A stretch of DNA of 64,000 bases from Rebecca billardiae RCC1528 (GCA_965240325.2 OZ251222.1:1426001-1490000); one strand, 5' to 3'; counted from the first letter of the stretch, positions 44,347 through 54,379 are shown. Numbers and translations are program-made. Notes: a model not told the origin generated them from the sequence alone.

Positions 44347-44879
44347 AATGTATCAGTTTATCAGTATGACTATGAGCTTCCGAGAATCAGACACGGTCAC
44401 GGGCCGCGTCGTGATGGACCGAGTTACAGCTTAGTCCGACTGAGGCGTCACCGTCACGCGCTGCCACTGCGCGGCGCCTGAATCCCTGATCAGTCGTCAT
44501 CAGATGATTCTGAGAGTTCATGGATCAGTAATCATATTGATTGATCATCAGTGACGACGGTCGATGATGGCTCCCGAGACATCTCAATCTGATGACGGAC
44601 GTTACAACGCTCGTCAAGTCACTTGATGTCTCGTCAAGATGACTGGCAATTAATTAATTCAATTATTATAAATTAATATATTATGCGCGCTAGTAGCTAG
44701 ATCTCTCTCATGACTGCGCAGTCTCGAATCGGACGACGTAGTAGGATTCGCAGGCTGCCTCCGGCTGGCGGCTCCGCTGTCAAATCCCGACCGCAACCGC
44801 GGCTCCGCCGCAGACGCGGTACGCCGCCGGCAGATGTGAGGACCATGTGAAGCGAGTCACACCGGAGTAATCTTTTTCC
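44347..44879. other. Intergenic, no gene seen
   Basis: Rich in ATCA/TGAT and CGTCATC words. AATTAATTAATTCAATTATT at about 44650 is an AT-rich patch. Confidence 0.5.
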
Positions 44880-45130
44880 GTAAGCAGGTTACTCACCACA
44901 TTTGGTTGGGGCCCAAAAACGTCCTTCCACAGCCTAACCACCCAACCATTCCAAGAGTGGCCAGCCGGACTACGATCACCGGACCTAACCAAGGTCGCCG
45001 GACAGAGAGCCAGTGCCCAACCATCACAGCCGGACTGCGCTACCGGACCTAACCAAGTTCACCGGACAGCCGGCTGGTGCCTAACCAGCTAACCTTCCCA
45101 GCCGGACAGCGATTACCGGACCCGTCACCC
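44880..45130. repeat. Degenerate ~55-bp tandem repeat
   Basis: Recurring CACAGCCGGACTGCGCTACC-type units with GGACCTAACCAAG and CCGGACAG blocks (near 44970, 45025 and 45095). They share the CCTAACCA motif with the satellite to the right. Confidence 0.7.
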
Positions 45131-45204
45131 GTGCTAGCTAAGAATCTTAAAAAAGCATTTCAAAAACATTAAAACAATGCGCTGATGATGTGATCTGAAT
45201 AAAG

Positions 45205-45960
45205 ATGGCTGCCGCTTTGCCGCCTGACGACGAACGTGGGGTGCCCATCCAACCTAACCACCCAACCAAGTTTCGTCGCGGAGCGGACTCGCGGCCTTTC
45301 ATCAAGCGAATCGGCGTTAGCGACGCCCGCGCCGCCCGAGCCAGCGCAGCGCCGGGACGGGCGCGGTAGTGGCTGCGCCAGGAGCGGCAAAGACGCGATA
45401 CTCTCGATGCGGGCGCTCGCGAGGGCGCACGTGCCGCGGCCCCCGCGCCCCCATTTTGTTCCCCGCTGCCGGACACGCACTGCTGCTGCCAGCGGCTTAC
45501 TGAGAACGCCGTCCGCGGCCTCCGCGGGGCTGCGCGCGCCTCGATCACAGCACGAGAGGTGTGCATCCCAGACCTCCCCGCTGTGCATGATGCATGCCGC
45601 GCGTCAGCTGGCTCGAGCTGCCCCACCCGCCCCCGCGCCCCATTTTGCGTCTGTCAACAACAATCCGCACACGACTTCTTCCAGCGTGCCAGACCGCGAG
45701 CGAGCAGCGCCGGCGCCGCGCGGCGAGCCGCCGTGGTGCCGCTCCAGCAGTTGCAGCGGCAGCGGCGCGAAAACGACGGTAGCGTCCCCGCCGCCATAAT
45801 CTGGACTCGCAGTGTGGCTGCTCGCACGAGCTCCCGCACCGCACGGACCAGCTGCGCTCGTGCGACGTGCGCTAACTAACGCGCACACGAGAAAATGGTT
45901 GGGTGGTTAGGTTAGGTTGGCACACCCCACTTCTCAAAGCTCGGTGGGGGCCGGCAGCCA
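45205..45960. repeat. Segment bounded by inverted satellite motifs
   Basis: CCAACCTAACCACCCAACC at about 45248 is the reverse complement of GGTTGGGTGGTTAGGTT at about 45898, with GTGGGGTGCCCA and CACACCCCAC mirrored outside. Between them is a GC-rich 600-bp block containing two CGCCCC(C)ATTTTG direct repeats and no convincing gene. Confidence 0.55.
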
Positions 45961-47262
45961 TGCTGATGCTCGCGCATGCTGACCACGATGGTTGGGTGGT
46001 TAGGTTGGATGGGCAACCATCTCACGACCAGCCGGCTGGCTGAGAGCCGGCAGCCATGCTGGCGCTCATGCTGGCGACGAAACTTGGTTGGGTGGTTAGG
46101 TTGGATGGGCACCCCTCTCGCGTCCCGTGAGTCCAGGCCGGCCGGCCGCGGCGGCCGCGCGGACGCACGGGACGCATGGACGGCCGGCAGCCTTGCTTAG
46201 CATGCTCGCACTTGCTGGCGACGAAACTTGGTTGGCTGGTTAGGTTGGATGGGCACCCCTCTCGTCACTGGCCGAGCCCGAGAGCCGGCAGCCATGCTGA
46301 TCCTCATGCTGGCTGCCGAAACATGGTTGGCTGGTTAGGTTGGATAGGCACCCCCCTCGTCGCTGGCCGAGCCCGAGAGACGGCAGCCATGCTGATCCTC
46401 ACTTTGCTGGCTGCCGAAACATGGTTGGCTGGTTAGGTTGGATAGGCACCCCCCTCGTCGCTGGCCGAGCCCGAGAGACGGCAGCCATGCTGATCCTCAT
46501 GCTGGCTGCCGAAACATGGTTGGCTGGTTAGGTTGGATAGGCACCCCCCTCGTCGCTGGCCGAGACCGAGAGCCGGCAGCCATGCTGATCCTCATGCTGG
46601 CTGCCGAAACATGGTTGGCTGGTTAGGTTGGATAGGCACCCCCCTCGTCGCTGGCCGAGCCCGAGAGACGGCAGCCATGCTGATCCTCACTTTGCTGGCT
46701 GCCGAAACATGGTTGGCTGGTTAGGTTGGATAGGCACCCCCCTCGTCGCTGGCCGAGACCGAGAGCCGGCAGCCATGCTGATCCTCATGCTGGCTGCCGA
46801 AACATGGTTGGCTGGTTAGGTTGGATAGGCACCCCCCTCGTCGCTGGCCGAGCCCGAGAGACGGCAGCCATGCTGATCCTCACTTTGCTGGCTGCCGAAA
46901 CATGGTTGGCTGGTTAGGTTGGATAGGCACCCCCCTCGTCGCTGGCCGAGACCGAGAGACGGCAGCCATGCTGATCCTCATGCTGGCTGCCGAAACATGG
47001 TTGGCTGGTTAGGTTGGATAGGCACCCCCCTCGTCGCTGGCCGAGCCCGAGAGACGGCAGCCATGCTGATCCTCATGCTGGCTGCCGAAACATGGTTGGC
47101 TGGTTAGGTTGGATAGGCACCCCCCTCGTCGCTGGCCGAGCCCGAGAGACGACAGCCATGCTGATCCTCATGCCGGCTGCCGAAACATGGTTGGCTGGTT
47201 AGGTTGGATAGGCACCCCCCTCGTCGCTGGCCGAGACCGAGAGCCGGCAGCCATGCTGATCC
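45898..47262 (+). repeat. 95/98-bp satellite array with G-rich motif in every unit
   Basis: From about 46205 the units are regular (95 or 98 bp, the difference being CTTTGCTGG versus TGCTGG). Each contains GGTTGGCTGGTTAGGTTGG, GGCACCCCCCTCGTCGCTGG and CGGCAGCCATGCTGATCCTC. About eleven regular units and three diverged ones (GGTTGGGTGG variants) are seen. A 62-63-codon frame recurs because unit lengths are near multiples of three plus two and each frame ends in TAG inside GGTTAGG; this is a by-product of periodicity, not a gene family. Confidence 0.92.
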
Positions 47263-47621
47263 TCAGTCCTCACAGCATGTACTAGTATCATCATGGTTGG
47301 GGCGGCATGGTTAGGTGCAACTACCCTATAGCTAGGCTGTATTCGCCACCCCCTCAATTTTCCCATAGAAAGGCTTCTATAGCAAACACACCTGGGTATA
47401 GTATAACTCGCTTCCACACCCGATGTGAGAAGTGCCGGATCCACTCATCGTCGAACCGCGCTTGGCCTGCTGCCGCAACCCGCAGTTTGCAAGCTCAGGA
47501 CCTCCCCGGGCTCATCGTGAACGATCGGCGGCGTGACGGTTCTGACATCGGCGTGGATCGCTTGGAAAGCTGCGGAATAGAGCCGGCTGAACCGGCTGAA
47601 CCTGCGGCCGGATCCTTGGGG
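47263..47621. other. Intergenic, no gene seen
   Basis: Spacer between the satellite and the 3' end of the mS23-like gene. Confidence 0.5.
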
Positions 47622-48542
47622 TCAGGCTGCAGGGCGCTCGCCGCCGCCCGACACTGCCGTCGAGTCCGAGGTTGCACCGACCCTCAGTTCGAACACCTCC
47701 TCTGGCAGCGAGGGAACGTGCACGTCCGCCTGCTCCAAGGTCTCAATGTGCTGTCCGGTAGAATCGTGCTCGGCGTCCGTCTCCGCAAGCAGCTGCGCGA
47801 GCTGCGCCTCGAGCCGCTCCACCTTGGCGGAGACGGCAGCACGCGCGTACTCGACAACCTCGCGCGTCTCCTCGTCCATTGCAGCAGCACCCGCTTCCGA
47901 AGAAGCGGCAGCAGCGCCGGTGTTCTTCTCCTGCGAAGCGCCGATCGCGCCAGGCGATGTGGTCGGCAGCGCATCCGGCATCGCCACACTCCGCACGAGC
48001 ACGTTCGCGCCCGGCTGTGCCGACTCGAATCCGCCTGCCGCCACGCTCCAGTTTGGCGGGAGCGTGCCCTGCGCGTCCGCCACTTCGCGCATCGCATCCG
48101 AGATCGACGCATCGGTGAGCCGCGCCCACTGCAAGCTCAGGTGGGTCACGTCGGGGCTACTCGGCATGGCCTCGTTCGACTGCTGGCGCGCCTCAACGAA
48201 ACGGTACGCCTCTTCCTCGGGGAGGCCCATGTCCTCCATCGCGACGATCCACTCGTACACAAAGCGCCAGACTTGCGAGCGGCGCACTGCCTTGCGGCTG
48301 CCGCGAGACAGGTCGATGGCCTCGTCGCGTGCATGTGGATTGCGCTCGAGGTACTTCTGCCGAAGCCGGTCCTCGAGCGCAAACGTGATGCGCGGAAGCG
48401 CGCCCATGCGAGCAGGTGGATTAGGTGGCGGCACTCGCTTGATGGCCCCCCACCATACCGGCTCGGTCGACAGGTTGCCGCGAATGCTGCTCCGCACGCG
48501 CTCCACCATGGATGACTCGAAGTGGATCTTTTTGCGCACCAT
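47622..48542 (-). CDS. Probable mitochondrial ribosomal protein mS23-like, with coiled-coil tail
   Basis: 306 residues from MVRKKIHFESSMVER; the frame is open upstream to 48719 but that part looks non-coding. The N-terminal half carries VRSSIRGNLSTEPVWWGAI, then KRVPPPNPP, then LPRITFALEDRLRQKYLERN, the order seen in mS23/Rsm25 of mitochondrial small subunits (short basic helix, PxWW, proline stretch, EDRLR..Y...P). VWRFVYEWIVAMEDMGLPEEE continues the domain. The C-terminal 130 residues are acidic/Ala-rich with a coiled-coil segment (VSAKVERLEAQLAQLLAETD) not typical of the family. The assignment is by pattern and could be wrong. Same strand as the GSKIP gene, 267 bp downstream of its stop. 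Confidence 0.45.
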   Translation of the reverse strand: MVRKKIHFESSMVERVRSSIRGNLSTEPVWWGAIKRVPPPNPPARMGALPRITFALEDRLRQKYLERNPHARDEAIDLSRGSRKAVRRSQVWRFVYEWIVAMEDMGLPEEEAYRFVEARQQSNEAMPSSPDVTHLSLQWARLTDASISDAMREVADAQGTLPPNWSVAAGGFESAQPGANVLVRSVAMPDALPTTSPGAIGASQEKNTGAAAASSEAGAAAMDEETREVVEYARAAVSAKVERLEAQLAQLLAETDAEHDSTGQHIETLEQADVHVPSLPEEVFELRVGATSDSTAVSGGGERPAA

Positions 48543-48809
48543 CTCGACGCTCGCGAGACGCAACCTCGCCCGCTGCCCGCTTCGGCACGCAGATCGCGCG
48601 ATGGCGCTCGATCGATCTGAGTGACGAGCTCGACGAGATCGCTGCCGCTTACACAGTCCGGACTCAGCCGGATTTCCGCTGGATGGAATGGTGCGGTCCG
48701 ACGTGACGAGAGCCAGCACGCTCCACGCGGATCTGCAATCGGCGCCGTCATATTACAGCCATGGGCGATCACGCCATGGCTATCATAAGGCAGGGAAGGT
48801 CATTAGCAG
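48543..48809. other. Intergenic and 5' region of the mS23-like gene
   Basis: No additional gene seen. Contains the palindrome-like CCATGGGCGATCACGCCATGG. Confidence 0.4.
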
Positions 48810-49266
48810 TCAATTGATTGCCTCCGCGGTACCTGGGGCCTGTGCAAGCTGCTCCAGTTGCTGCCGCAATGCGTTGTGGAAGTGAGACGTGTAGGCACGG
48901 CTCCTGTTCATCAGCAAGGAGTGCATTGTGTCATACACCTGTGCTGTGGAGCCATTTGTTGCCTCAATCAGGCGGCAGCCTTCGACACTGATCTCGACCG
49001 TCATGCGCTCGTTCTCCTGTCATGGCCGCAGGCACACGCACGGGGTGTCAGTGCCCGCCCGGATATGCGGGGCAACCGCTCATGCAAGCATGCGCGCACA
49101 GCAGCAAGCATGCTGCCCGTCGCTACTTGCCCGGCAATGCGCGCACCAGAGTCTGCAGAGCCAGTTGCGCAGAATGCTCGCTGACGGTATCGGCGACGAG
49201 CTCGATAGACTGCACGCCTGCGCGCACATCGTCGGCGTGCGCCGCAGCCTCCAACGCCCAGTCCAT
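48810..49266 (-). CDS. GSKIP-domain protein (GSK3-interacting protein family)
   Basis: Two exons: 49266-49147 and 49016-48810, intron 49017-49146 (CTG/GTGCGC to GACAG), 108 residues. The joined protein reads MDWALEAAAHADDVRAGVQS ... LALQTL-ENERMTVEISVEG ... VYDTMHSLLMNRSRAY and HFHNALRQQLEQLAQ. This follows GSKIP/DUF727: an N-terminal helix, an edge strand pair ending in an E-A/E-G turn, then YxTxYSLLxxLSPxYRxxFxxALxxRLxxL. Length also matches the about 110-140 residues typical of stand-alone GSKIP. In animals GSKIP binds GSK3-beta and PKA. Each exon alone looks like a meaningless small frame; the splice makes the family obvious. Start faces the sulfotransferase start 73 bp away. Confidence 0.8.
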
Positions 49267-49339
49267 CGGTGCGGGCCGCCGGCGGCAGATCATTCTGCCG
49301 AAAGGAAGATTGATACAGTAACTCCGCGGTCGCATCACG
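49267..49339. promoter_or_regulatory. Very short divergent promoter region
   Basis: 73 bp between the GSKIP and sulfotransferase start codons (106 bp if the sulfotransferase starts at 49373). The 5' untranslated regions must overlap or be very short. Confidence 0.45.
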
Positions 49340-50527
49340 ATGGAGTCGGCTGGCGAGCGGCGGGAACCATTGATGGCATTGGCATCTATCTCGCGTAAAC
49401 CTGCCCGAGCATCTTGGACGAGGCGGTGCCGCTTGTCGGCACGCGCGCTCACAGCCGCGGCTCTCGGCTTAACAAGCTCAGTGGCCCTGCTCTCCGGTCT
49501 TCTCTTGGCACCGCATCTGCCCGAGGTCATGCCGGCTTCGCAGCATTCCCTCCGGCCTTCTCTCATTGATCGAGGGCGTTCCATAAGTGCCAGCCCCGTG
49601 CAGACGCTCGTGATCGGACTCGGATCTGGGCGGTGCGGCACGCATTCCCTGTCACGGCTGCTTTCCCTTCAGGCAAATGCCTCTGTATCGCACGAGTTTT
49701 CTGCCGATCATGATGCCGGCAGGAGCGAGCTGCGGTGGCATCCCAACACAGAGGACATCCGGCACCTTGACCGACTGTTGGCCGCAAAGCTGGAGGGAGC
49801 TCACGGGCTCGTCGGGGATGTCGCGTACTATTTGCTGCCCTACGCCGATCACATCGCTCGCGCGTTCAAATCGCGCGTGGCCGTGCGCTTTGTTGTGCTG
49901 AGGCGCAACGAACTGGATACCGTCGACTCGTGGGATCGTTTCATCGATTCGGACTTTTGGACAGAGGCGGGGCGCCAGAGGCTTGCGCGCACCCACTCGC
50001 GGAAGAGGGTCCAGCGCGCGGAAACGTTCCCTTCCTACCAAAACTGCAGTAAGCGCGAGGCGCTGTCGTGCTGGTGGCGTGACTACTACGAGGCAGCCCG
50101 CGGTCTCGCAGGCCGCTGGCCATCGCTCGTCAGGGAGTTCGAGATGGAGCGGCTCTTCGGGAACACGAGCGCGGTCGAGGAGCTGCTGACCTTTCTCGGC
50201 CGAGCGCACCCGTTTGTCATCCCCGCCCAAGAGGATGTTTGGCTACGCGGCCGCCATGCCGCGAGGCAAGGCGCAGCAGTACTGCGGCGAAAGCGTCCTG
50301 ACAACAACTTGTTGGACGGTTCTGCTGTCAGAGGCATCAGCGAGCATGGTGGCTTCCCACGGCAGCGGGATGAGGAGCAGGTCAATTTACGGGCTTCGCC
50401 AGGGGTGGGGCTGACGCCGAGCGATGACCTCGGCGCTGCAACTGCACTCATCAGTGCGTGCCAGTGCTACCGCCGAGACTACACAGTCGCAAGCTTCAAT
50501 CTTCATGCTGCTGCTGCTGATGCTTGA
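49340..50527 (+). CDS. Golgi-type sulfotransferase, type II membrane protein
   Basis: 395 residues; MALASISRKPARASW at 49373 is an alternative start. A basic stretch is followed by one membrane anchor (about 36-57: ALTAAALGLTSSVALLSGLL), then the catalytic domain. The PAPS 5'-phosphosulfate loop is VIGLGSGRCGTHSLSRLL (about 90), and the 3'-phosphate-binding region is VLRRNELDTVDSWDRFI (about 190-205). EFEMERLFGNTSAVEELLTFLG is the usual C-terminal helix of this family. The last 100 residues (after VIPAQEDVW) are not family-like and may reflect an unrecognised intron or a lineage-specific tail. The topology implies sulfation of a glycan or protein in the Golgi. The acceptor cannot be told. Confidence 0.8.
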   Translation: MESAGERREPLMALASISRKPARASWTRRCRLSARALTAAALGLTSSVALLSGLLLAPHLPEVMPASQHSLRPSLIDRGRSISASPVQTLVIGLGSGRCGTHSLSRLLSLQANASVSHEFSADHDAGRSELRWHPNTEDIRHLDRLLAAKLEGAHGLVGDVAYYLLPYADHIARAFKSRVAVRFVVLRRNELDTVDSWDRFIDSDFWTEAGRQRLARTHSRKRVQRAETFPSYQNCSKREALSCWWRDYYEAARGLAGRWPSLVREFEMERLFGNTSAVEELLTFLGRAHPFVIPAQEDVWLRGRHAARQGAAVLRRKRPDNNLLDGSAVRGISEHGGFPRQRDEEQVNLRASPGVGLTPSDDLGAATALISACQCYRRDYTVASFNLHAAAADA

Positions 50528-50714
50528 CCTTTGTCTTTTGCTGCTGATTCGCAGCAAGCGGGCAGCGGCTCGTTCGTCGATCAATGACTCTGATGCGCAT
50601 GCCAAATAATATGTTATCTTTTAATAGTTGACGACTCATGGCGGCTATCATCTATCCGGGCCCGGCTCACATCCTGCTGCGGGGCCAAACTTGTAGTTGT
50701 ACTGAGTAGAAAGT

Positions 50715-51512
50715 TAAAACTGTGCCCTGGCGGGCGGGGGGGTCGGCGGGCCGTGCCAGTGCTGTCGCAATGTTTCCTCTGCGGGTTCGCGTCTTTCCAC
50801 AGCATTCGCTCGTGGCCGTGGGTGACGGACAGTCAGACCAGTGAGTACTCAGTGACACCTGTAGTGAAGTTCTCCCACGTGCGGTACGCGTCCGTGCGCA
50901 TCAGCGAGGCCCACACCCACGAGGGAATGTGCAGCACGCGGGGCGGGGCGGGTAGCCCGTTGCTCCGCGCGAGCGCGGGTACGCGCTGTATGTGCCGCAT
51001 CTCGACCGCGATGGCGTCATCGAGCGCCTCGCCGCCGACGAAGCCGCCAGAGTAGATCGTGTGCATGTCCTCCTGCCGCCAGCCGAGAGCGGTCGTCGCG
51101 AGGATGCTTGCCGATGTCCGCTCCGGGCATGATGGGCTCGGCACAGGTCGCGTTGACATCGTACACAGCCGCCACGTTGAGCACGAGCGCGTTGACGTTC
51201 ACGCAGTCGTCGCTCTTTGCCTCTTCGACAGGTCTGGCGCGCGCGTGTTTGGCGGCACGAGGAGCTGTTGGTTGTGCGCGCGCGCGCGCACAGCGACAGC
51301 GTGTGCCACTCGCGATTGAGAGCGGGCACGAGCTGCTCACGCAGGCACACGAATCGCAGCGCATCCGTCACCGGCGTGACGACGTCCGCCTCGTCCCGCA
51401 GCGCCTGCGCCATGGACGAGGATGGCGCGTCGATGTTGCATGCTCGACGATTCATCTCTCTGCGGATGGCATCACGGGCTTGTCTGTGTCGCGCTGCGGC
51501 GAGGGTCGCCAA
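50715..51512 (-). pseudogene. Broken gene of unknown function, right arm of the inverted duplication
   Basis: In minus-strand order: MATLAAARHRQARDAIRREM ... DEADVVTPVTDALRFVCLRE ... LNREWHTLSLCARAR (51512 to about 51275), then a frame change to HARARPVEEAKSDDCVNVNA ... IMPGADIGKHPRDD (to about 51090), then another to EDMHTIYSGGFVGGEALDDA ... RVPALARSNGLPAPPRVLH. The middle and last parts match 1-515 inverted. Three protein-like segments in different frames mean either two introns without obvious splice sites or two frameshifts. No family recognised. 50528-50714 holds no gene. Confidence 0.45.
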
Positions 51513-52383
51513 CTCGCGAAGATGCGGTTACTGCCACGGCGACAGACCCGGGAGGTGCGTCCGCTGCGCGTCGTACGCCGTTGGCGCTGCGCTTCCGTCG
51601 CATTGGTCACCGTCGACGCCATGCACGCCGGACGTGGGCTTCGGCTGAGGGACCGCGATCGACACTCGAGTGACTCGACAGTCCGGTGCGCGGATTCCGG
51701 CGATCGAGTTCAGAAGGCCGCGCGCCAAATCTTGCGTCGCGTGCGATGGCGCTTCCCGCCCGCGAGACACCTCGTGATGAGGGCCTTTCCGCACCGAGCT
51801 CGACGCGCGGCGGTGGATCGCGCGAGGTGGTTGTCGTGCGCAGCGCTTGATGCTATGGCCCGTGCGAGCGCTCGACGTGCAAGTCGGGCGAGGGCCGCCC
51901 CAGGTCGCACGATCGCGTCGACGCGCCGAGCGTGCCGCTCCAAACAGGTCGATTTAGCCCCCGTTCGACCTGCACGCGAGACGACGAGGGCAGCAATCGC
52001 GAATCGGGCGAAAACACGTCTCGGGAATCATCGCGCGATGTCCACGCCGGCGTTGGATCTGGCGCGCGCCGCCCACGCGCTCCGCGCCATCCGGGAACCC
52101 TTTTTCGGCCGAGCGTCCCCAGTGGTGAGTGGGAGCTGCGAGGGCGCCCGGTAGTGAGCGAAGCGATTTTCTTTTCTTTGCGAGGCGATTTTCTTTTTCT
52201 GAACTTTTCTTATCTTTTCCCCGGGCACTACAAGGGGCGGACCTACGGCCCGCCATAATATTGCGGCCCGCGACTCAGACGACTGTGACGTCATCGTCAT
52301 TCTAATCACACTGCGCTGAGACTCATAATTCAGTTTAGACAGCCGTAGACGCTCACTAACTATAGCTAGCTACTTATACTTAT
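51513..52383. other. Region without a supported gene
   Basis: A 348-codon plus-strand frame crosses 51108-52154, but its composition is that of GC-rich non-coding DNA, and it runs antisense to the broken gene at its left. T-rich stretches (TTTTCTTTTCTTTGCG, TTTTTCTGAACTTTTCTT) lie at 52165-52215. Confidence 0.4.
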
Positions 52384-52500
52384 TATGGCCCGCGGTGCAG
52401 GGCGGAGCGCGTAGCGTGCAGCCCTCGCCGAGGGCCCTCACTACGTTGTCAAAAAGATCTTTTGATCAAAGAAAGGGGGACGGGGGACGATTTTAAGGGC
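52384..52500 (+). repeat. Dispersed ~120-bp repeat, full copy
   Basis: Same element as 21394-21514 in opposite orientation: GGCCCGCGGTGCAGGGCGGA at the start, AGATCTTTTGATCAAAG in the middle, GGGGACGATTTTAAGGGCC at the end. Confidence 0.85.
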
Positions 52501-52819
52501 CGTTGGAGCGGGTGAGTACTGAGTTTTCGCTTTTTCGAGGGGTACATTGGCCCATTGCTCTGCATTAGCAAGACGCATTGACGAAATAAGCGCGCCCGCC
52601 AATTCGCCGTATGTCGATGGACGGACGTGGGATCAGATACCCCGGGGGTGAAACAAGTGAGTATTTTTGTCATTCTTGTATGCTGAAGTACGAGTTTGCC
52701 GAGCGACGTTTGATTGTTTCGAGTCCAAAACTTGTTAGAAGAAGGATCCCAGCAAAAGCGTTCATTGGAGCTACGGGAGCTACGACCTAGTCGAGATCGC
52801 CGTAAACGCTATTATCTCG

Positions 52820-52920
52820 TGTGGTTCTGATTCTTGCCGAAGCAGAGATAACCGTAATCGCTATCATGGGGTGGGTACTCAGGCCGAAGCAGAGATAACC
52901 GTAATCGCTATCTATCTTCA
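52820..52920. repeat. Short direct repeat pair
   Basis: GCCGAAGCAGAGATAACCGT plus AATCGCTAT occurs at about 52836 and again at about 52892. 52501-52819 holds no gene that I can support. Confidence 0.8.
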
Positions 52921-53443
52921 TTCGATCACAGCAAAGAAACCAATTTTCGGCGTTACGGTAACCCGTCCGGCGGCGGCCCGCCCAGTCCTTGGGCGGAGCG
53001 TTGTCCTGTTTTTAATCAACCGCCCTCGTCGCTCACCAAAAACCAGTGCAGTCGGGACAGCTTCGCGGGGCCGAGCGTCGTTCAACGCGGCGGTGATCGA
53101 GGTGGAGGCGGTGCACGTCACGCGGCGCAACCCGGCGACGTGGCGCAAGCGCGAGTCGGTGACCCTGCGAGTCTGGCTGGGCGCGTGTCGCTGCCGGAGG
53201 CGCGGTACACGGCGGCGGAGGAGGCGGCCATCACGACGTACATGCGCTCACTCACGGTGCAGGGCAAGGCGGCGGGCAAGCCGATCAACCCGCAGATGCA
53301 CCGCGCGCTCCGCCAGGTGGCCAAGGCGCAGCGCCGCTCGCAGTGAGCGGCAGCGCGCCGCGCGCGCCCGGCGAGCCGCGCGCGCCGCGCGCGCCGCACG
53401 CGCCGAGCGAGGGCGGCGGCGCGGGCGGCGGCGCGGGCGGCGA

Positions 53444-53485
<42 letters not shown>

Positions 53486-53490
53486 TGACT

Positions 53491-53548
<58 letters not shown>

Positions 53549-54379
53549 TGGTGCTGACGACAGTGGTGGTGGCGGCGGCGGTGCTCGCACTGCCGCGCAA
53601 GCGCTCGCGCGCGGCGCGGCTGACACGGGCGCGGCTCACGTCGGCGCGGCCGTGACGACGAGCACGATGCTCGCGGCGCAGACGGCGTGGGCGGCGCAGG
53701 CGGCGCAGGCGTGCGCGGCGCGGTCAGAGCGGCAGCGGCGACGGCGCCTCCGCAGGAGGCGCTCGCGGCAGCCGAGGTCGACGGCTCTCGCGGCTTCCAA
53801 CAACCGCTCAGCCGCGACGACGCGACAAAGGCGGTTGCCACCGCGGCCGAGCGGTGCGCGCTCGCCACCGCGGTCGGCGCTGTGCACGGGCGTGCTGAGC
53901 GGCTGAGCCCCTGGGGCCGCGCGAGCTCGCCCACCTCGCCCGGCGCGCACGCCGACGCCGCCACCGCGGCTCGGCGGCCGGACTAATCTCGGCCCGCGGC
54001 GCGTGCGTCCCCCCGGCGGCGCGCGCCGGCCGCCGCCGCCGCGCAGGCAGTGCACTCGGTGGATGAGACGGCCCTGCTGCGCGCGGAGCGCTGCGCGCCG
54101 CGCGCTGCTCCTGCTGCGGCGCGCAGCAGTCCGCTCGTCCGCCCCGCGGGCTCGCCACGGAGCCGAAGAGGCCGGACTAATCTCGGCCCGCGGCGCGTGC
54201 GTCCCCCCGGCGGTGCGCGCCACCCCGCCGCGGCCCGGCCGCCGCGCAGGCCGTGCACTCAGTGGATGAGGAGACGCAGCCCGTGCGCAGACGAGGAGGT
54301 GCCCATCAGCGCACACTTTACGCGCTGGTGGCAGCAGCTCAGGCAAACGAAGCTTGGCGATGACTCGCGAACTCAGTAG
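52871..54379 (+). CDS. Possible multi-exon gene of unresolved structure
   Basis: Protein-like pieces occur in different frames on the plus strand. These are VEAVHVTRRNPATWRKRESV (about 53103-53162), RYTAAEEAAITTYMRSLTVQ through LRQVAKAQRRSQ and a stop at 53346, GAAVTTSTMLAAQTAWAAQA (about 53645-53704), EALAAAEVDGSRGFQQPLSR (53757 on, preceded by a CTCCGCAG acceptor-like site), and EEVPISAHFTRWWQQLRQTK near 54300 with a stop at 54379. The best single candidate is the 68-codon frame 53140-53346. I could not find a splice set joining them, and the (GGC)n tract between 53410 and 53590 may be an intron or a Gly-rich linker. Function unknown. Confidence 0.25.
53410..53592. repeat. GGC trinucleotide tract
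   Basis: Imperfect (GGC/GGT)n of about 180 bp. It translates as poly-Gly or poly-Ala in any plus frame and poly-Pro, poly-Ala or poly-Arg on the minus strand. Confidence 0.95.
53978..54266 (+). repeat. ~190-bp tandem duplication
   Basis: GCCGGACTAATCTCGGCCCG through GCAGTGCACTCGGTGGATGA at 53979-54066 is repeated at 54171-54266 with minor changes. Both copies end with a GCCGCGCAG acceptor-like site before (C/G)(A/C)GTGCACTC. Confidence 0.85.

Noticed and set aside
46340-47202. Series of 62-63-codon frames looking like a family of small paralogous proteins
   Set aside because: Each is one satellite period ending in the TAG of GGTTAGG; they arise from periodicity, have no separate promoters, and overlap in repeat phase.
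46205-47262. CRISPR-like or telomeric array
   Set aside because: No unique spacers between units, so not CRISPR; GGTTAGGTTGG is not a simple telomere repeat and occurs once per 95-98 bp.
47199-47444. Minus-strand 81-codon frame at the satellite edge
   Set aside because: Lies half in the satellite and has no conserved feature.
49022-49321. Cys-rich EGF-like looking frame (CQCPPGYAG)
   Set aside because: It is antisense to the GSKIP intron and first exon, which give a full-length family match on the other strand.
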